From Providencia rettgeri (lineage in GTDB: Bacteria > Pseudomonadota > Gammaproteobacteria > Enterobacterales > Enterobacteriaceae), in NCBI RefSeq assembly GCF_023205015.1, contig NZ_CP096258.1:1550001-1614000 (forward strand): DNA of 64,000 bases, given 5' to 3'. Shown here piece after piece: positions 9,307 to 17,937 of this stretch. Within the stretch, counting starts at the first letter, position 1. Each line of letters opens with the position of its first letter. The translations under genes were made by a program, and so were the position numbers. A model generated the notes under the pieces. The model had not been told where the DNA came from, searched no databases, and saw only the letters and a list, made by a program, of their open reading frames with translations.

Positions 9307-11058
9307 ATGGCAAAGAGAAGAGTGAGAGCTCTGCAAGTCTCGGTAATATGCGGGTTGATGGCGTTACAGTTTCCCGCATTCTCAAATGAAGAAAATACGC
9401 AGCAAAGTGTTTCTGAAGTTCAAACGATAGCTTCGGTGACACCAGCAGAAAGTTTAGTCAAAATAACACAGTCGCTTCCTGCGGATGTGAAACCTATCTT
9501 TTCTACGCAATTAGCAAAATTATACGCTGATAGGCAAATGCAGCTATTGTGGCAAGATGAAGCGGCAATTAGCCAATTTCAGCAACAATTGGCAGAACTA
9601 TCCCTTTCTGGCGTTCAGCCTCAATTTGGGGAGTGGTTAGCGATACTGGAAAATAATCAGTTAAACGAGCTAGGCCGTGACGTTGTTTTATCTGATGCCA
9701 TGCTTGGTTATTTACAGTATTTATCGTCGATAGAAGCGAATGGGCAATATTGGTTATACACTAATCGACCTTATAAAATTATGGCTCCAACGGCCGCTCA
9801 AATGAAACCATGGATAGATGCCATCGAGTCTAATAACTTAGGTGATTGGGTTAAATCGCAAGCCCCGAGTCACCCAATGTATTTGCCAATGCGCAAAGAA
9901 ATGTTGAAATTATTAGCGATCCCTGAAGATAACCTGGAAATTGTGGGAACGAAAACATTAAAGCCAGGGCAGTCTAGCGATGATGTAGTTATTTTGCGTC
10001 AAATCTTGCAACGTGAAGGGTTACTTGAAGGCGGAAATGTAACCGAAGACATCGCGCCTCCTGAGACCATGGCTCAAGTAGCAGAACTGGCAACTGAACA
10101 AGCCACTGAATCGACAGGAACACTTGATGCACCTGCGAGCTCTGTGTCGAAAGTCTATGATCAAGAGCTCGTCGATGCGGTAAAAAAATTCCAATTGCAA
10201 TATGGCTTAGAAGCAGACGGTGTTGTTGGAAAAGGCACGCGTGTTTGGTTAAACATGCAGCCTAAGCAGAAAGCAGGTTTAATGGCACTCAATATTCAAC
10301 GCTTACGTATTATACCTGCAAGTAGTGGGACAGGGATTTTAGTGAATATTCCTGGCTACTCTTTAGATTTCTATTTAAATGACGAAGTGATTTTAGACTC
10401 TAAAGTGATTGTTGGTCGTGCTGATCGCAAAACACCAATCATGAGCAGTGCGCTAAACAATGTAGTTATTAACCCACCTTGGAGTGTGCCGACCAGTATG
10501 GCACGTAAAGATATCGCTCCAAGAGGAAAACAAGACCCAAGTTATTTTAGTCGTAAAGGATATACGGTTTATTCAGGGTGGGGCTCAGATTCTTACGAAA
10601 TTGATCCTTATGCGATAGATTGGGAAAATATCACCCCCGCAAATTTCCCATACCGTATTCGGCAGGCACCAGGCCCAACTAACTCATTAGGACGCTATAA
10701 GTTTAATATGCCGAGTTCAGATGCGATTTATTTACACGATACACCAAACCATAGTTTATTTAATCGTAATGCACGTGCAATAAGCTCTGGATGTGTACGA
10801 GTGAATAAAGCAAGTGAGCTAGCGAGTATTTTATTAGGTGACGCAGGTTGGGAAAAAAAACGCATTGATGGTGCGTTGAAAGAAGGGTCAACACGGTATG
10901 TCAATATACCCGATAGGATCCCCGTTTTTCTGTATTACCAAACCGCATGGGTAGATAAAGACCAGCAACCACAATATCGAGCCGATATTTATCAATATGA
11001 TAATTCGATTAATAATGCAGATAAATATTTGCCAATGTTGAAAAAGATTTTACACTAA
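9307..11058 (+). CDS. ldtD: L,D-transpeptidase LdtD (YcbB)
   Basis: LdtD forms the direct mDAP-mDAP (3-3) cross-links in peptidoglycan and gives beta-lactam bypass in E. coli. The 583-residue product has a signal peptide (basic MAKRRVRA, hydrophobic core, cut near FPAFS-NE). A peptidoglycan-binding repeat follows (VKKFQLQYGLEADGVVGKGT). The YkuD catalytic domain has HDTPNHSLFN and then SSGCVRV, with the nucleophile at Cys496. E. coli LdtD is 615 residues, so this one is somewhat shorter. The insertion around residues 240-275 (Ala/Thr/Glu-rich) looks like a flexible linker. mepK, whose product cuts the same type of bond, is the next gene. Confidence 0.95.
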   Translation: MAKRRVRALQVSVICGLMALQFPAFSNEENTQQSVSEVQTIASVTPAESLVKITQSLPADVKPIFSTQLAKLYADRQMQLLWQDEAAISQFQQQLAELSLSGVQPQFGEWLAILENNQLNELGRDVVLSDAMLGYLQYLSSIEANGQYWLYTNRPYKIMAPTAAQMKPWIDAIESNNLGDWVKSQAPSHPMYLPMRKEMLKLLAIPEDNLEIVGTKTLKPGQSSDDVVILRQILQREGLLEGGNVTEDIAPPETMAQVAELATEQATESTGTLDAPASSVSKVYDQELVDAVKKFQLQYGLEADGVVGKGTRVWLNMQPKQKAGLMALNIQRLRIIPASSGTGILVNIPGYSLDFYLNDEVILDSKVIVGRADRKTPIMSSALNNVVINPPWSVPTSMARKDIAPRGKQDPSYFSRKGYTVYSGWGSDSYEIDPYAIDWENITPANFPYRIRQAPGPTNSLGRYKFNMPSSDAIYLHDTPNHSLFNRNARAISSGCVRVNKASELASILLGDAGWEKKRIDGALKEGSTRYVNIPDRIPVFLYYQTAWVDKDQQPQYRADIYQYDNSINNADKYLPMLKKILH

Positions 11059-11448
11059 TTGTAGGTTTTAATTTGAAGGGGGGAATTTTCTCCCCTTAAT
11101 TATTTTAAGAGTTAATTGCTTGAGCGCAGTTTTTTACACATTTCCATTCTGTGACCTTACCTCTAGGATCCGTTTTTATCTTATTTATTCCGTTGTTTTA
11201 TGGTTGCTCAATCATTACTATTTTGCTTACCTTTGATAAAGGCAGCATATTTTGTGTCTTAAATTGCATGTTTCGAGCAGTTCTAGTGATAAAACTCTCT
11301 TTTTGACGAAAAATGCAATAAAATTTCTGCGAAGTATGCATATCTTTACATAATTATACATTAAAGATAAGCGTGATTTGCTAGACTCAATAGGTTGCCA
11401 AAATTTTATCGATTAATACTGAAAATATTAGAATCTGAGCTATCACCT
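11059..11448. other. ldtD-mepK intergenic region
   Basis: A 390-bp spacer with the ldtD hairpin at its left end. The right part is AT-rich and should hold the mepK promoter; TTTACA at 11345 is a possible -35, but no matching -10 was convincing. No other feature was recognised. Confidence 0.45.
11075..11106 (+). terminator. Probable ldtD terminator
   Basis: A 9-bp stem (AAGGGGGGA at 11076-11084 with TCTCCCCTT at 11089-11097, one G-T pair) is followed by an AT-rich tract ending in four T. The U-tract is imperfect. Confidence 0.6.
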
Positions 11449-11997
11449 ATGGATATAATTGATCAATCCCGCAGGAAGTGGTTAGGTATTGGGGCCGCAA
11501 CAGTTGGCCTTAGTTTATTACCAAGCCATGTATTTGCTGCGATGACGACCCCTAGACCACGTATTTTGCGTTTTCAAAACATTAATACAGGCGAATCGCT
11601 AAAAACTGAGTTTTTTGACGGGCGCCGTTATAATAAGTCTGAATTAGCGCGTTTAAATCATTTTTTCCGTGATTACCGTTGCGACAAAGTAAAAACTATT
11701 GACCCAAAACTGTTTGACCAAATCTATTTATTACAAATGATGATGGGAACAAACAAACCTGTCCAACTGATCTCTGGTTATCGTTCTTTAGAGACTAACA
11801 ATAAATTGCGCAGTAAAAGCTCTGGCGTGGCAAAGAAAAGTTACCATACCCGTGGGCAAGCGATGGATTTCCATATCGAAGGGTTACAACTGAGCAATAT
11901 CCGCAAAGCTGCGCTAAAAATGAAAGCGGGTGGTGTTGGTTACTATCCTCGAAGCAATTTTATACATATTGATACAGGACCTGCAAGAACGTGGTAA
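11449..11997 (+). CDS. mepK: Murein endopeptidase MepK (YcbK, peptidase M15A family)
   Basis: MepK hydrolyses mDAP-mDAP (3-3) cross-links and some 4-3 links during cell-wall growth. The ATG at 11449 gives 182 residues, the same length as E. coli YcbK; a TTG at 11395 would add 18 unconserved residues. The N-terminus carries a twin-arginine signal (SRRKWLGIGAATVGLS, cut near VFA-A), so export is by Tat. The M15 metallopeptidase core follows: ISGYRS, the zinc-binding SYHTRGQAMDFHI, and FIHIDTGPARTW. It lies just after ldtD, so the synthase and hydrolase of the same cross-link are neighbours. No strong Shine-Dalgarno is visible. Confidence 0.93.
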   Translation: MDIIDQSRRKWLGIGAATVGLSLLPSHVFAAMTTPRPRILRFQNINTGESLKTEFFDGRRYNKSELARLNHFFRDYRCDKVKTIDPKLFDQIYLLQMMMGTNKPVQLISGYRSLETNNKLRSKSSGVAKKSYHTRGQAMDFHIEGLQLSNIRKAALKMKAGGVGYYPRSNFIHIDTGPARTW

Positions 11998-12036
11998 TCT
12001 GTGCATAGGTGACACAGATTACGGAGTAATTGCTCG

Positions 12037-12684
12037 ATGAAATATACTATTATCCCAGTAACACCATTTATGCAAAATTGCCACGTTATTTGGGATGAAA
12101 ATACGTTAGATGCGGTTGTTGTTGACCCCGGCGGAGAAGCAGAGAAATTAATTTCTGCTATTGAAAACTTTGGGCTGAAGTTAACTAAAATTCTGTTAAC
12201 ACATGGTCATTCTGACCATATCGGTGCATCAGCTATTCTTTCTAAGCATTTTTCAGTGCCTATCTATGGCCCGCAAAAAGAAGACGCTTTTTGGATTGAA
12301 AACCTCGCAGAACAAAATGCGATGTTTTATATTGGTGAATGCCCTGACTTTACGCCGGATTACTGGTTAGAAGAAGGGGACAAAGTGACTTGCGGCAATA
12401 TGGCATTTGATGTACTGCATTGCCCTGGTCATACACCCGGCCACATTATTTTTGTGAATCACGCCGATAAATTAATTTCAATGGGTGATGTCCTTTTTAA
12501 AGGGGGAGTCGGCCGAAGTGATTTTCCACGCGGTAATCATCAAGACCTAATTTCCTCTATAAAAAACAAAGTATTACCTCTAGGTGATGATTTTCAGTTC
12601 ATTCCAGGGCATGGCCCCATGTCAAACTTAGGTTTTGAGCGTAAAACAAACCCTTTCTTGCAAGATGAACAACCTGTTTGGTGA
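12037..12684 (+). CDS. gloC: Hydroxyacylglutathione hydrolase GloC (YcbL), type II glyoxalase
   Basis: GloC is a small metallo-beta-lactamase-fold enzyme that hydrolyses S-lactoylglutathione, the second step of methylglyoxal detoxification. The 215-residue product has the metal motif THGHSDHIG (HxHxDH, about residues 54-62), later ligands in HCPGHTPGH and SMGDVLF, and the terminal FIPGHGPMS histidine. It is preceded by a Shine-Dalgarno in acggagtaat. A methylglyoxal synthase gene (mgsA) lies elsewhere in the window, so production and removal of this toxic metabolite are both represented here. Confidence 0.93.
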   Translation: MKYTIIPVTPFMQNCHVIWDENTLDAVVVDPGGEAEKLISAIENFGLKLTKILLTHGHSDHIGASAILSKHFSVPIYGPQKEDAFWIENLAEQNAMFYIGECPDFTPDYWLEEGDKVTCGNMAFDVLHCPGHTPGHIIFVNHADKLISMGDVLFKGGVGRSDFPRGNHQDLISSIKNKVLPLGDDFQFIPGHGPMSNLGFERKTNPFLQDEQPVW

Positions 12685-12714
12685 TTGATTTTGAAGAGCT
12701 TAATAGTTTGATGT

Positions 12715-12740
12715 AAAAGGCACCTAGTTAGGTGCCTTTT
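12715..12740. terminator. Bidirectional terminator between gloC and aspC
   Basis: A perfect 10-bp stem (AAAAGGCACC, 12715-12724, with GGTGCCTTTT, 12731-12740) with a 6-nt loop lies between convergent genes. Four T/A pairs at each base give a U-run on either strand. Confidence 0.88.
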
Positions 12741-12768
12741 GTATTAGATAGCATGTGCTAAGTAATGA

Positions 12769-13959
12769 TTACAGCACTTTAACGATAGCATCACACAGCG
12801 GAACCATGTTCTCTAAAGTTAAGCCCGCCACGTTAATACGGCCAGAGCTAACGGCATAGATACCAAATTCGCTACGTAGACGCTCTACCTGCTCTTTTGT
12901 TAGGCCACTGAAGGAGAACATACCGTTTTGGTTGATAATGAAGCTGAAGTCCTGTTTAGCGCCTTTTTCTTCCAATGTTTTCACTAACAGTTGGCGCATG
13001 CGTTTAATACGCTCACGCATTGCGGTTAATTCTTGGATCCATTCCGCTTTTAACACGTCATCAGAAAGGATAGTTGTCACCACTGCCGCACCGTGTGCTG
13101 GTGGGTTTGAGTAGTTTGCACGAATAACCGCTTTCGCTTGGCTAAATGCACGCTCTGCGTTGTCACTGTCTTTAGCAATGATGGTACAAGCACCGACACG
13201 CTCATTGTATAAACCGAAGTTTTTAGAGAATGAGCTCGCAACAATCATTTCAGGGTTGTTTTTGGTGAAAATACGCAGGCCTTCGGCATCTTCATCTAAG
13301 CCTTTTGCGAAACCTTGGTAGGCAAAGTCAAAAACTGGTAATAAGCCTTTGTCTGCACATAATGCGGCTAGTTTTGTCCATTGCTCAGCCGTTGGGTCAA
13401 TACCCGTAGGGTTATGGCAGCAGCCGTGTAGAACAATCACATCACCGGCCACAGCAGATGACAGGCTGTTAAGCATACCGTCGAAATCCATACCATGTTT
13501 TGCAGCGTCATAGTAGTTGTAAGTTAAAACTTCTAAACCAGCTGCTTCAAAGATATTTTTGTGGTTAGGCCAAGTTGGGTTGCTGATCCAAACACGCTTT
13601 GCGTTGGTTTGTTTAGCAATAAAATCTGCAGCGATACGCAGTGCGCCAGTACCACCCGGTGCTTGCGCTGTACGTGCACGTTTTGAGGTGACAATTTCAT
13701 GTTGTGCACCGAATAACAGTTCTTGTGTTACACGGCCGAACTCTGGCATTCCGCTAATCGCAAGATAGTTTTTGGTGTTTTCGTTATCCAGCAGGAATTT
13801 TTCTGCTTTTTTAACGGTATCAAGCACAGGGGTTTTCCCTGATTCGTCTTTATAGACGCCAATACCTAAGTTGATTTTATTATCGCGGGGATCAGCACGG
13901 AAACTATCAGCAAGACCTAAGATTGGGTCAGCAGGGGCAGAAGTAATTTTTTCAAACAT
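12769..13959 (-). CDS. aspC: Aspartate aminotransferase
   Basis: AspC reversibly transfers the amino group between aspartate and 2-oxoglutarate, giving oxaloacetate and glutamate, with pyridoxal phosphate as cofactor. The start is at 13959 (MFEKITSAPADPILGL), giving 396 residues, exactly the E. coli length. The frame stays open for 67 more codons upstream, but that stretch has no homology. PLP-site features are visible: WISNPTWPNHKNIF, LHGCCHNPTGIDPT, and the Schiff-base lysine in SSFSKNFGLYNERVGA. The gloC-aspC-ompF-asnS order is as in E. coli. Confidence 0.97.
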   Translation of the reverse strand: MFEKITSAPADPILGLADSFRADPRDNKINLGIGVYKDESGKTPVLDTVKKAEKFLLDNENTKNYLAISGMPEFGRVTQELLFGAQHEIVTSKRARTAQAPGGTGALRIAADFIAKQTNAKRVWISNPTWPNHKNIFEAAGLEVLTYNYYDAAKHGMDFDGMLNSLSSAVAGDVIVLHGCCHNPTGIDPTAEQWTKLAALCADKGLLPVFDFAYQGFAKGLDEDAEGLRIFTKNNPEMIVASSFSKNFGLYNERVGACTIIAKDSDNAERAFSQAKAVIRANYSNPPAHGAAVVTTILSDDVLKAEWIQELTAMRERIKRMRQLLVKTLEEKGAKQDFSFIINQNGMFSFSGLTKEQVERLRSEFGIYAVSSGRINVAGLTLENMVPLCDAIVKVL

Positions 13960-14366
13960 GTTGTCGATTCCAAAGCTCTGTAGTGGTACCCAAGACAATT
14001 TACAGTGTATGAAGGCGTAAGTGAGAATGCTTTTGGCTATCCTTGCTTGTAAACAGCCCATACAACTAAAATTGATGGATATAGCTGAAAACGGGTTTAG
14101 TCGAACGAGTCGAGTTCTCAGGGTAACGTGATAAAGGCTTTTTGCCAACCGTTTTACCAAAAATTGGCGAGATCTTGTGAGCTAGGTAGGAATTGCATGT
14201 AATCTAACCATAAATATCTATAAAGGTGGTGAATCAGTCTGTCTTACCGATAATTTGAGTGTTTCTAGGGGGGAAGTTTGAGGGAGAGGAAAAAATAAAA
14301 AAGCAGCGCCGAAGCGCTGCTTACAAAAACATGTTACTGTTTTCTAACTTATCAGTTAACTGATAA
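13960..14366. other. ompF-aspC intergenic region
   Basis: About 400 bp containing the ompF terminator at its left and the aspC promoter region at its right. The 5' extension of the aspC frame (to 14160) has no recognisable protein signal. TTTACA followed 18 bp later by CATTCT on the minus strand is a possible weak promoter. Confidence 0.45.
14289..14322 (-). terminator. ompF terminator
   Basis: On the minus strand a perfect 9-bp GC-rich stem (14301-14309 with 14314-14322) closes on a TTCG tetraloop and is followed by a long T-run (the A-run at 14289-14300). This is a textbook intrinsic terminator for the porin gene. Confidence 0.93.
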
Positions 14367-15479
14367 TTAGAATTGGTAAACTAAACCTAAACCAACTACG
14401 TTATCAGTGCTGATACCGTATGCTTTGGTGAAATCATTTTTATCTAACAGGTTGATTTTATAATCAACAACTGCAGACATGTTTTTGTTGAAGTAGTAGT
14501 AAGAACCTACAGAAATATATTTAACCAGATCTTTGTTACCGTAAGTGCCTAAGTCTTTACCTTTAGATTGGTTATAACCTAAAGATGGTTTCAGACCGAA
14601 GTCGAACAGGTATTGTGCAACTAACTCAACGTTTTCAGTTTTGTTAGCAATACCTGAATCAAATTTAGTACCGCCAGCACCGTAACGAGTCATGTTTTGA
14701 GTTTGACCGTACATTGCTGCTAAGTAAACATTGTTAGCGTCGAATTTACCACCAACGTTCCAAGCTTCAGCTTTTTTACCACCAGCGTTAGGGTAGTTTT
14801 TCTGTGCAGGTGTACGTGAAGAGTTAGAATAACCACCACCCAGTGTTACGCCCCAGCCTAAGTCATAAGCGGTAGAGAAACCGAAGCCATCACCGTTGTC
14901 TTTACGAACGCTTGAGCTAGACAGGTTGTCGTCACCGTTTTTACCTTGGTATTGCAGAGCAAAGCTCAGGCCATCAACATAACCGAACGCGTTGTTGTTA
15001 CGGTAAGTTAACAGGTTGCGGTTACGGCTAGTCATGAAGTTGTCTGCTTGATCCATAGTGTCCGCACCCCATAATGGGAATACGTCGGTCCATGCGTTCG
15101 TGTCATAAACCACACCGTAGTTACGGCCGTAGTCGATTGAACCGAAATCAGCAAAACGTAAACCCGCATATGCTAAACGGTTTTTGTTTTCGCCTTCGTT
15201 CTCAGCTTTGTTAGTTTTAGTTTCCCACTCGAAACGACCAAAACCAGTCAGTTGGTCAGTGATTTGAGTATCACCTTTCAGGCCTAAACGAACGCGTGAA
15301 TCATCACCGTCTTGGCTTGGAGCATCTTTGCTGCTACCGTCAGCGAGGTAGTGACGAACGTCAACTTTACCGTAAACGTCTAATTTGTTGCCGTCTTTGT
15401 TGTATACTTCAGCTGCGTTTGCTGCACCAGCAGCTAACAGAGCTGGGATAACCATTGCAAGAATATTGCGTTTCATCAT
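14367..15479 (-). CDS. ompF: OmpF-type general porin
   Basis: A trimeric 16-stranded beta-barrel porin for passive diffusion of small hydrophilic solutes and many antibiotics across the outer membrane. The start at 15479 (MMKRNILAMVIPALL) matches the OmpF N-terminus; the open frame extends 15 codons further without homology. The signal peptide ends at ANA, and the mature protein begins AEVYNKDGNKLDVYGKVD. The constriction-loop region (SIDYGRNYGVVYD ... DVFPLWGADT) and the terminal aromatic FVYQF-type end (here GLVYQF) are present. The 371-residue precursor is typical. Location downstream of asnS and the OmpR-like promoter (separate entry) support ompF orthology. Confidence 0.93.
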   Translation of the reverse strand: MMKRNILAMVIPALLAAGAANAAEVYNKDGNKLDVYGKVDVRHYLADGSSKDAPSQDGDDSRVRLGLKGDTQITDQLTGFGRFEWETKTNKAENEGENKNRLAYAGLRFADFGSIDYGRNYGVVYDTNAWTDVFPLWGADTMDQADNFMTSRNRNLLTYRNNNAFGYVDGLSFALQYQGKNGDDNLSSSSVRKDNGDGFGFSTAYDLGWGVTLGGGYSNSSRTPAQKNYPNAGGKKAEAWNVGGKFDANNVYLAAMYGQTQNMTRYGAGGTKFDSGIANKTENVELVAQYLFDFGLKPSLGYNQSKGKDLGTYGNKDLVKYISVGSYYYFNKNMSAVVDYKINLLDKNDFTKAYGISTDNVVGLGLVYQF

Positions 15480-15614
15480 TATTATTACCCTCATTGGTGT
15501 TATTCGGACACCTGCCACTGCCAAAAATAATTCGCAAAAAATAATTGGAACTATTTGTGAGAGATTAGTGTCGTCTATGTCGGCGACCAGTGTTCCATTG
15601 CTAAATAAAATTAT

Positions 15615-15685
15615 CCACCCTCAAAGTGCTACAAAATCAAAGATTCTGAAACAAATGGTAACAAGATGTTTCAAAATGTAAAAAA
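15615..15685 (-). promoter_or_regulatory. ompF promoter with OmpR-type binding repeats
   Basis: Read on the minus strand this block contains TTTACATTTTGAAACAT, then GTTACCATTTGTTTCAGAAT, then a TTTGTAGCACTTTGAG segment. The spacing and wording closely follow the E. coli ompF F1-F2-F3 OmpR sites and core promoter (GAAACCAAATCTTTATCTTTGTAGCACTTT in two parts). Osmoregulation by EnvZ-OmpR is therefore likely; this is inferred from remembered sequence similarity. Confidence 0.65.
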
Positions 15686-15986
15686 TAGACCAATAAATAA
15701 CCACTCATCGTACCAGTTTAAAAAATATTACAAAAATTAGGGAACTTTTTCAAAAGACAAATTGGTTTTTTTTTGAGCAGTTTAGCGAATGTAAAGTGGT
15801 TATTTATCACCAGTAAAAAGAGGATCGTGAGATTAAAAAGCAGATTATTCTTAGCGGTAGCAGATTGGTGCCATTTTGGGGTGAATTATAAGGTGATAAC
15901 GTAAAAATTGTGATCGGGTTATCATGTGGCTGCAATTTTATGTAATGGACTGAAATAGTCCATAGTTAAAAATATATTAGAGTGAA

Positions 15987-16020
15987 AAATAACGGGTCAA
16001 CATTAGTTGACCCGTTATTT
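15987..16020 (-). terminator. asnS terminator
   Basis: A perfect 15-bp stem (15987-16001 with 16006-16020) with a 4-nt ATTA loop, ending in T-rich sequence on the minus strand, just after the asnS stop codon. Confidence 0.88.
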
Positions 16021-16046
16021 AGGGGGTTAATACAGAAAAGCGGTTA

Positions 16047-17447
16047 TTAGAACGCAGCATTTCTTGGGGTACGTGGGAATGGAATGACTTCACGCACGTT
16101 ACCGACACCAGTGACATAAGCTACTAAACGCTCAAAACCAAGGCCGAAACCTGAGTGAGGAACGGTGCCATAACGACGCAGATCACGGTACCACCAGTAA
16201 TCTTCTTTATTCATCCCCATTTCTTCAAGGCGTGCATCTAGCATATCAAGACGTTCTTCACGCTGTGAGCCACCGATGATCTCACCAATACCCGGTGCTA
16301 ATACGTCCATCGCGGCAACCGTTTTGCCATCTTCATTGAGACGCATATAGAAAGCTTTGATGTCTTTCGGGTAGTTTTTCACAACAACAGGCGCTTTAAA
16401 GTGTTGTTCTGCTAAGTAGCGCTCATGTTCAGACGACATATCGACGCCCCAATAAACTGGGTTTTCGAATTTTTGACCACAAGTTTCAAGGATTTTAATG
16501 GCATCCGTGTAATCAACTTGTGCAAAGTCTGAGTTAACAAAGCTTTCTAAGCGGTTGATAACGTCTTTATCAACACGTTGTGCAAAGAACTCTAAGTCGT
16601 CGCGGCGTTCTTCAAGAGCAGCTTTGAAGGCGAACTTCAACATTTTTTCTGCCAGACCTGCGACATCGTCTAAAGAGGCAAAAGCCACTTCAGGTTCGAC
16701 CATCCAGAACTCAGCTAAGTGACGGCTAGTATTTGAGTTTTCAGCACGGAAGGTTGGGCCGAAAGTATAGACTTTGCTAATTGCAGTTGCGTAAGCTTCA
16801 CCATTCAGTTGGCCTGATACAGTTAAGAACGCTTCGCGACCAAAGAAGTCTTCGCTGAAGTCCACTTCACCTTTGTCATTACGTGGCAGGTTGTTGTAGT
16901 CCAGTGTGGAAACACGGAACATCTCACCTGCGCCTTCGGTATCGGAAGCGGTAATGATTGGCGTAGAAACCCAGAAGTAGCCTTGTTCATCAAAGAAACG
17001 GTGGATTGCTTGCGCTAAAGTGTGGCGCACACGTGCAACAGCACCAATTAAGTTAGTGCGCGGGCGCAAGTGCGCTGCTTCACGTAAAAACTCAACACTG
17101 TGGCGTTTTGCTGCCATTGGGTAGGTGTCAGGGTCTTCAACCCAGCCAACGACTTTTACAGCAGTGGCTTCAAGTTCAAATGATTGACCTTGGCCTGGGG
17201 ATTCTTTTACGGTACCCGTAACTTCAACTGAACAACCCGTTGTGAGGTGCAGGACTTCGTCATTATAATTAGATATATTATTATTAATGATAGCCTGTAA
17301 CGGATTAAAGCAAGAACCGTCATAAACGGCGAGGAAAGAAAAACCAGCATTTGAATCTCTCCTTGTACGTACCCAGCCTTGAACGGTGACTTCTGTGCCT
17401 ACCGCCACTCGGCCTTGCAGTACGTCGACTACAGGCGCTACTATCAT
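16047..17447 (-). CDS. asnS: Asparaginyl-tRNA synthetase
   Basis: AsnRS charges tRNA-Asn with asparagine. It is a class IIb enzyme: an N-terminal OB-fold anticodon domain (VTVQGWVRTRRDSNAGFSFL) and a catalytic core with motif 2 (FGPTFRAENSNTSRHLAEFW) and motif 3 (HSGFGLGFERLVAYVTG). The ATG at 17447 gives 466 residues, the E. coli length, and has a GAGAG Shine-Dalgarno 8 nt upstream; an in-frame ATG at 17465 would add six residues. The gene lies upstream of ompF in the same orientation but is separated from it by a strong terminator. Confidence 0.97.
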   Translation of the reverse strand: MIVAPVVDVLQGRVAVGTEVTVQGWVRTRRDSNAGFSFLAVYDGSCFNPLQAIINNNISNYNDEVLHLTTGCSVEVTGTVKESPGQGQSFELEATAVKVVGWVEDPDTYPMAAKRHSVEFLREAAHLRPRTNLIGAVARVRHTLAQAIHRFFDEQGYFWVSTPIITASDTEGAGEMFRVSTLDYNNLPRNDKGEVDFSEDFFGREAFLTVSGQLNGEAYATAISKVYTFGPTFRAENSNTSRHLAEFWMVEPEVAFASLDDVAGLAEKMLKFAFKAALEERRDDLEFFAQRVDKDVINRLESFVNSDFAQVDYTDAIKILETCGQKFENPVYWGVDMSSEHERYLAEQHFKAPVVVKNYPKDIKAFYMRLNEDGKTVAAMDVLAPGIGEIIGGSQREERLDMLDARLEEMGMNKEDYWWYRDLRRYGTVPHSGFGLGFERLVAYVTGVGNVREVIPFPRTPRNAAF

Positions 17448-17496
17448 ATAATTCACTCTCTTCATATTTAACGATATCTACTTCGACTATCTCAAT

Positions 17497-17615
17497 CCGT
17501 CATACTTCGAGCCGTAGATGCGTTGGCTTCACAAACCGACCCTAGTCACATACTTATGTATGCTCCTAGGGCTCACTTTGTTTGCCGCCTTCCTACAACT
17601 CGAATTATTTAGGAT
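17497..17615. repeat. ERIC (enterobacterial repetitive intergenic consensus) element
   Basis: The element runs from the CATACTTCGAG end to the CAACTCGAATTATTTAGG end, an imperfect long palindrome of roughly 120 bp. Its centre (CCTAGTCACATACTTATGTA then TGCTCCTAGGGCTCACTT) matches the well-known ERIC core to which the ERIC-PCR primers bind (ATGTAAGCTCCTGGGGATTC). It sits in the leader or promoter region of asnS. Exact ends are uncertain by several bases. Confidence 0.85.
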
Positions 17616-17881
17616 GTAATTCAAATTGTTTTAAATCCATTCGACCGCTTATATCTATGAATATTATTCAAAAAATGTCATCGGCTTATGGCGATTAAAA
17701 TAGTTAAAGTAGGGATATTAACGAAATCCCATTTTTCAGGGGCCAAAGCTCTATGTTACTTGCCATTTATTAGGAAACAAGTAAAAAATCGCGATAAAAC
17801 ATTTCTGTTGAAGCGAAGCGTGGGTATTGAGCTTAAAAGCTATAGTAATAGTAAGTGAATAAAAGAAAAAGAGGGTTTTGA

Positions 17882-17920
17882 AGCTCTGGGCAAGAAAAGT
17901 GCAAATTCTTACTCAGAGCT
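17882..17920 (-). terminator. Probable pncB terminator hairpin
   Basis: AGCTCTG (17882-17888) pairs with CAGAGCT (17914-17920), with an inner AAGAA/TTCTT stem. It lies just after the pncB stop, and a T-rich tract follows only after about 8 nt, so efficiency is uncertain. Confidence 0.5.
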
Positions 17921-17937
17921 GGGGAAAAGCGACTTAG

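Larger units (their letters stand above)
15480..16046. other. asnS-ompF intergenic region
   Basis: About 570 bp holding the ompF leader and promoter, an upstream AT-rich region, and the asnS terminator. CAATAAATAACCAC (15691-15704) recurs inverted about 90 bp away (GTGGTTATTTAT, near 15797-15808), which could be a far-upstream looping or regulator site. No small RNA could be defined by eye. Confidence 0.5.
17448..17937. other. pncB-asnS intergenic region
   Basis: A 490-bp spacer. Its right-to-left contents are the pncB 3' hairpin, about 260 bp of AT-rich sequence without recognised features, and an ERIC repeat next to asnS (separate entries). Confidence 0.55.

Noticed and set aside
13960..14160. 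67-codon N-terminal extension of aspC
   Set aside because: The 396-residue form starting at 13959 matches AspC exactly; the extension is unconserved and covers the promoter region.
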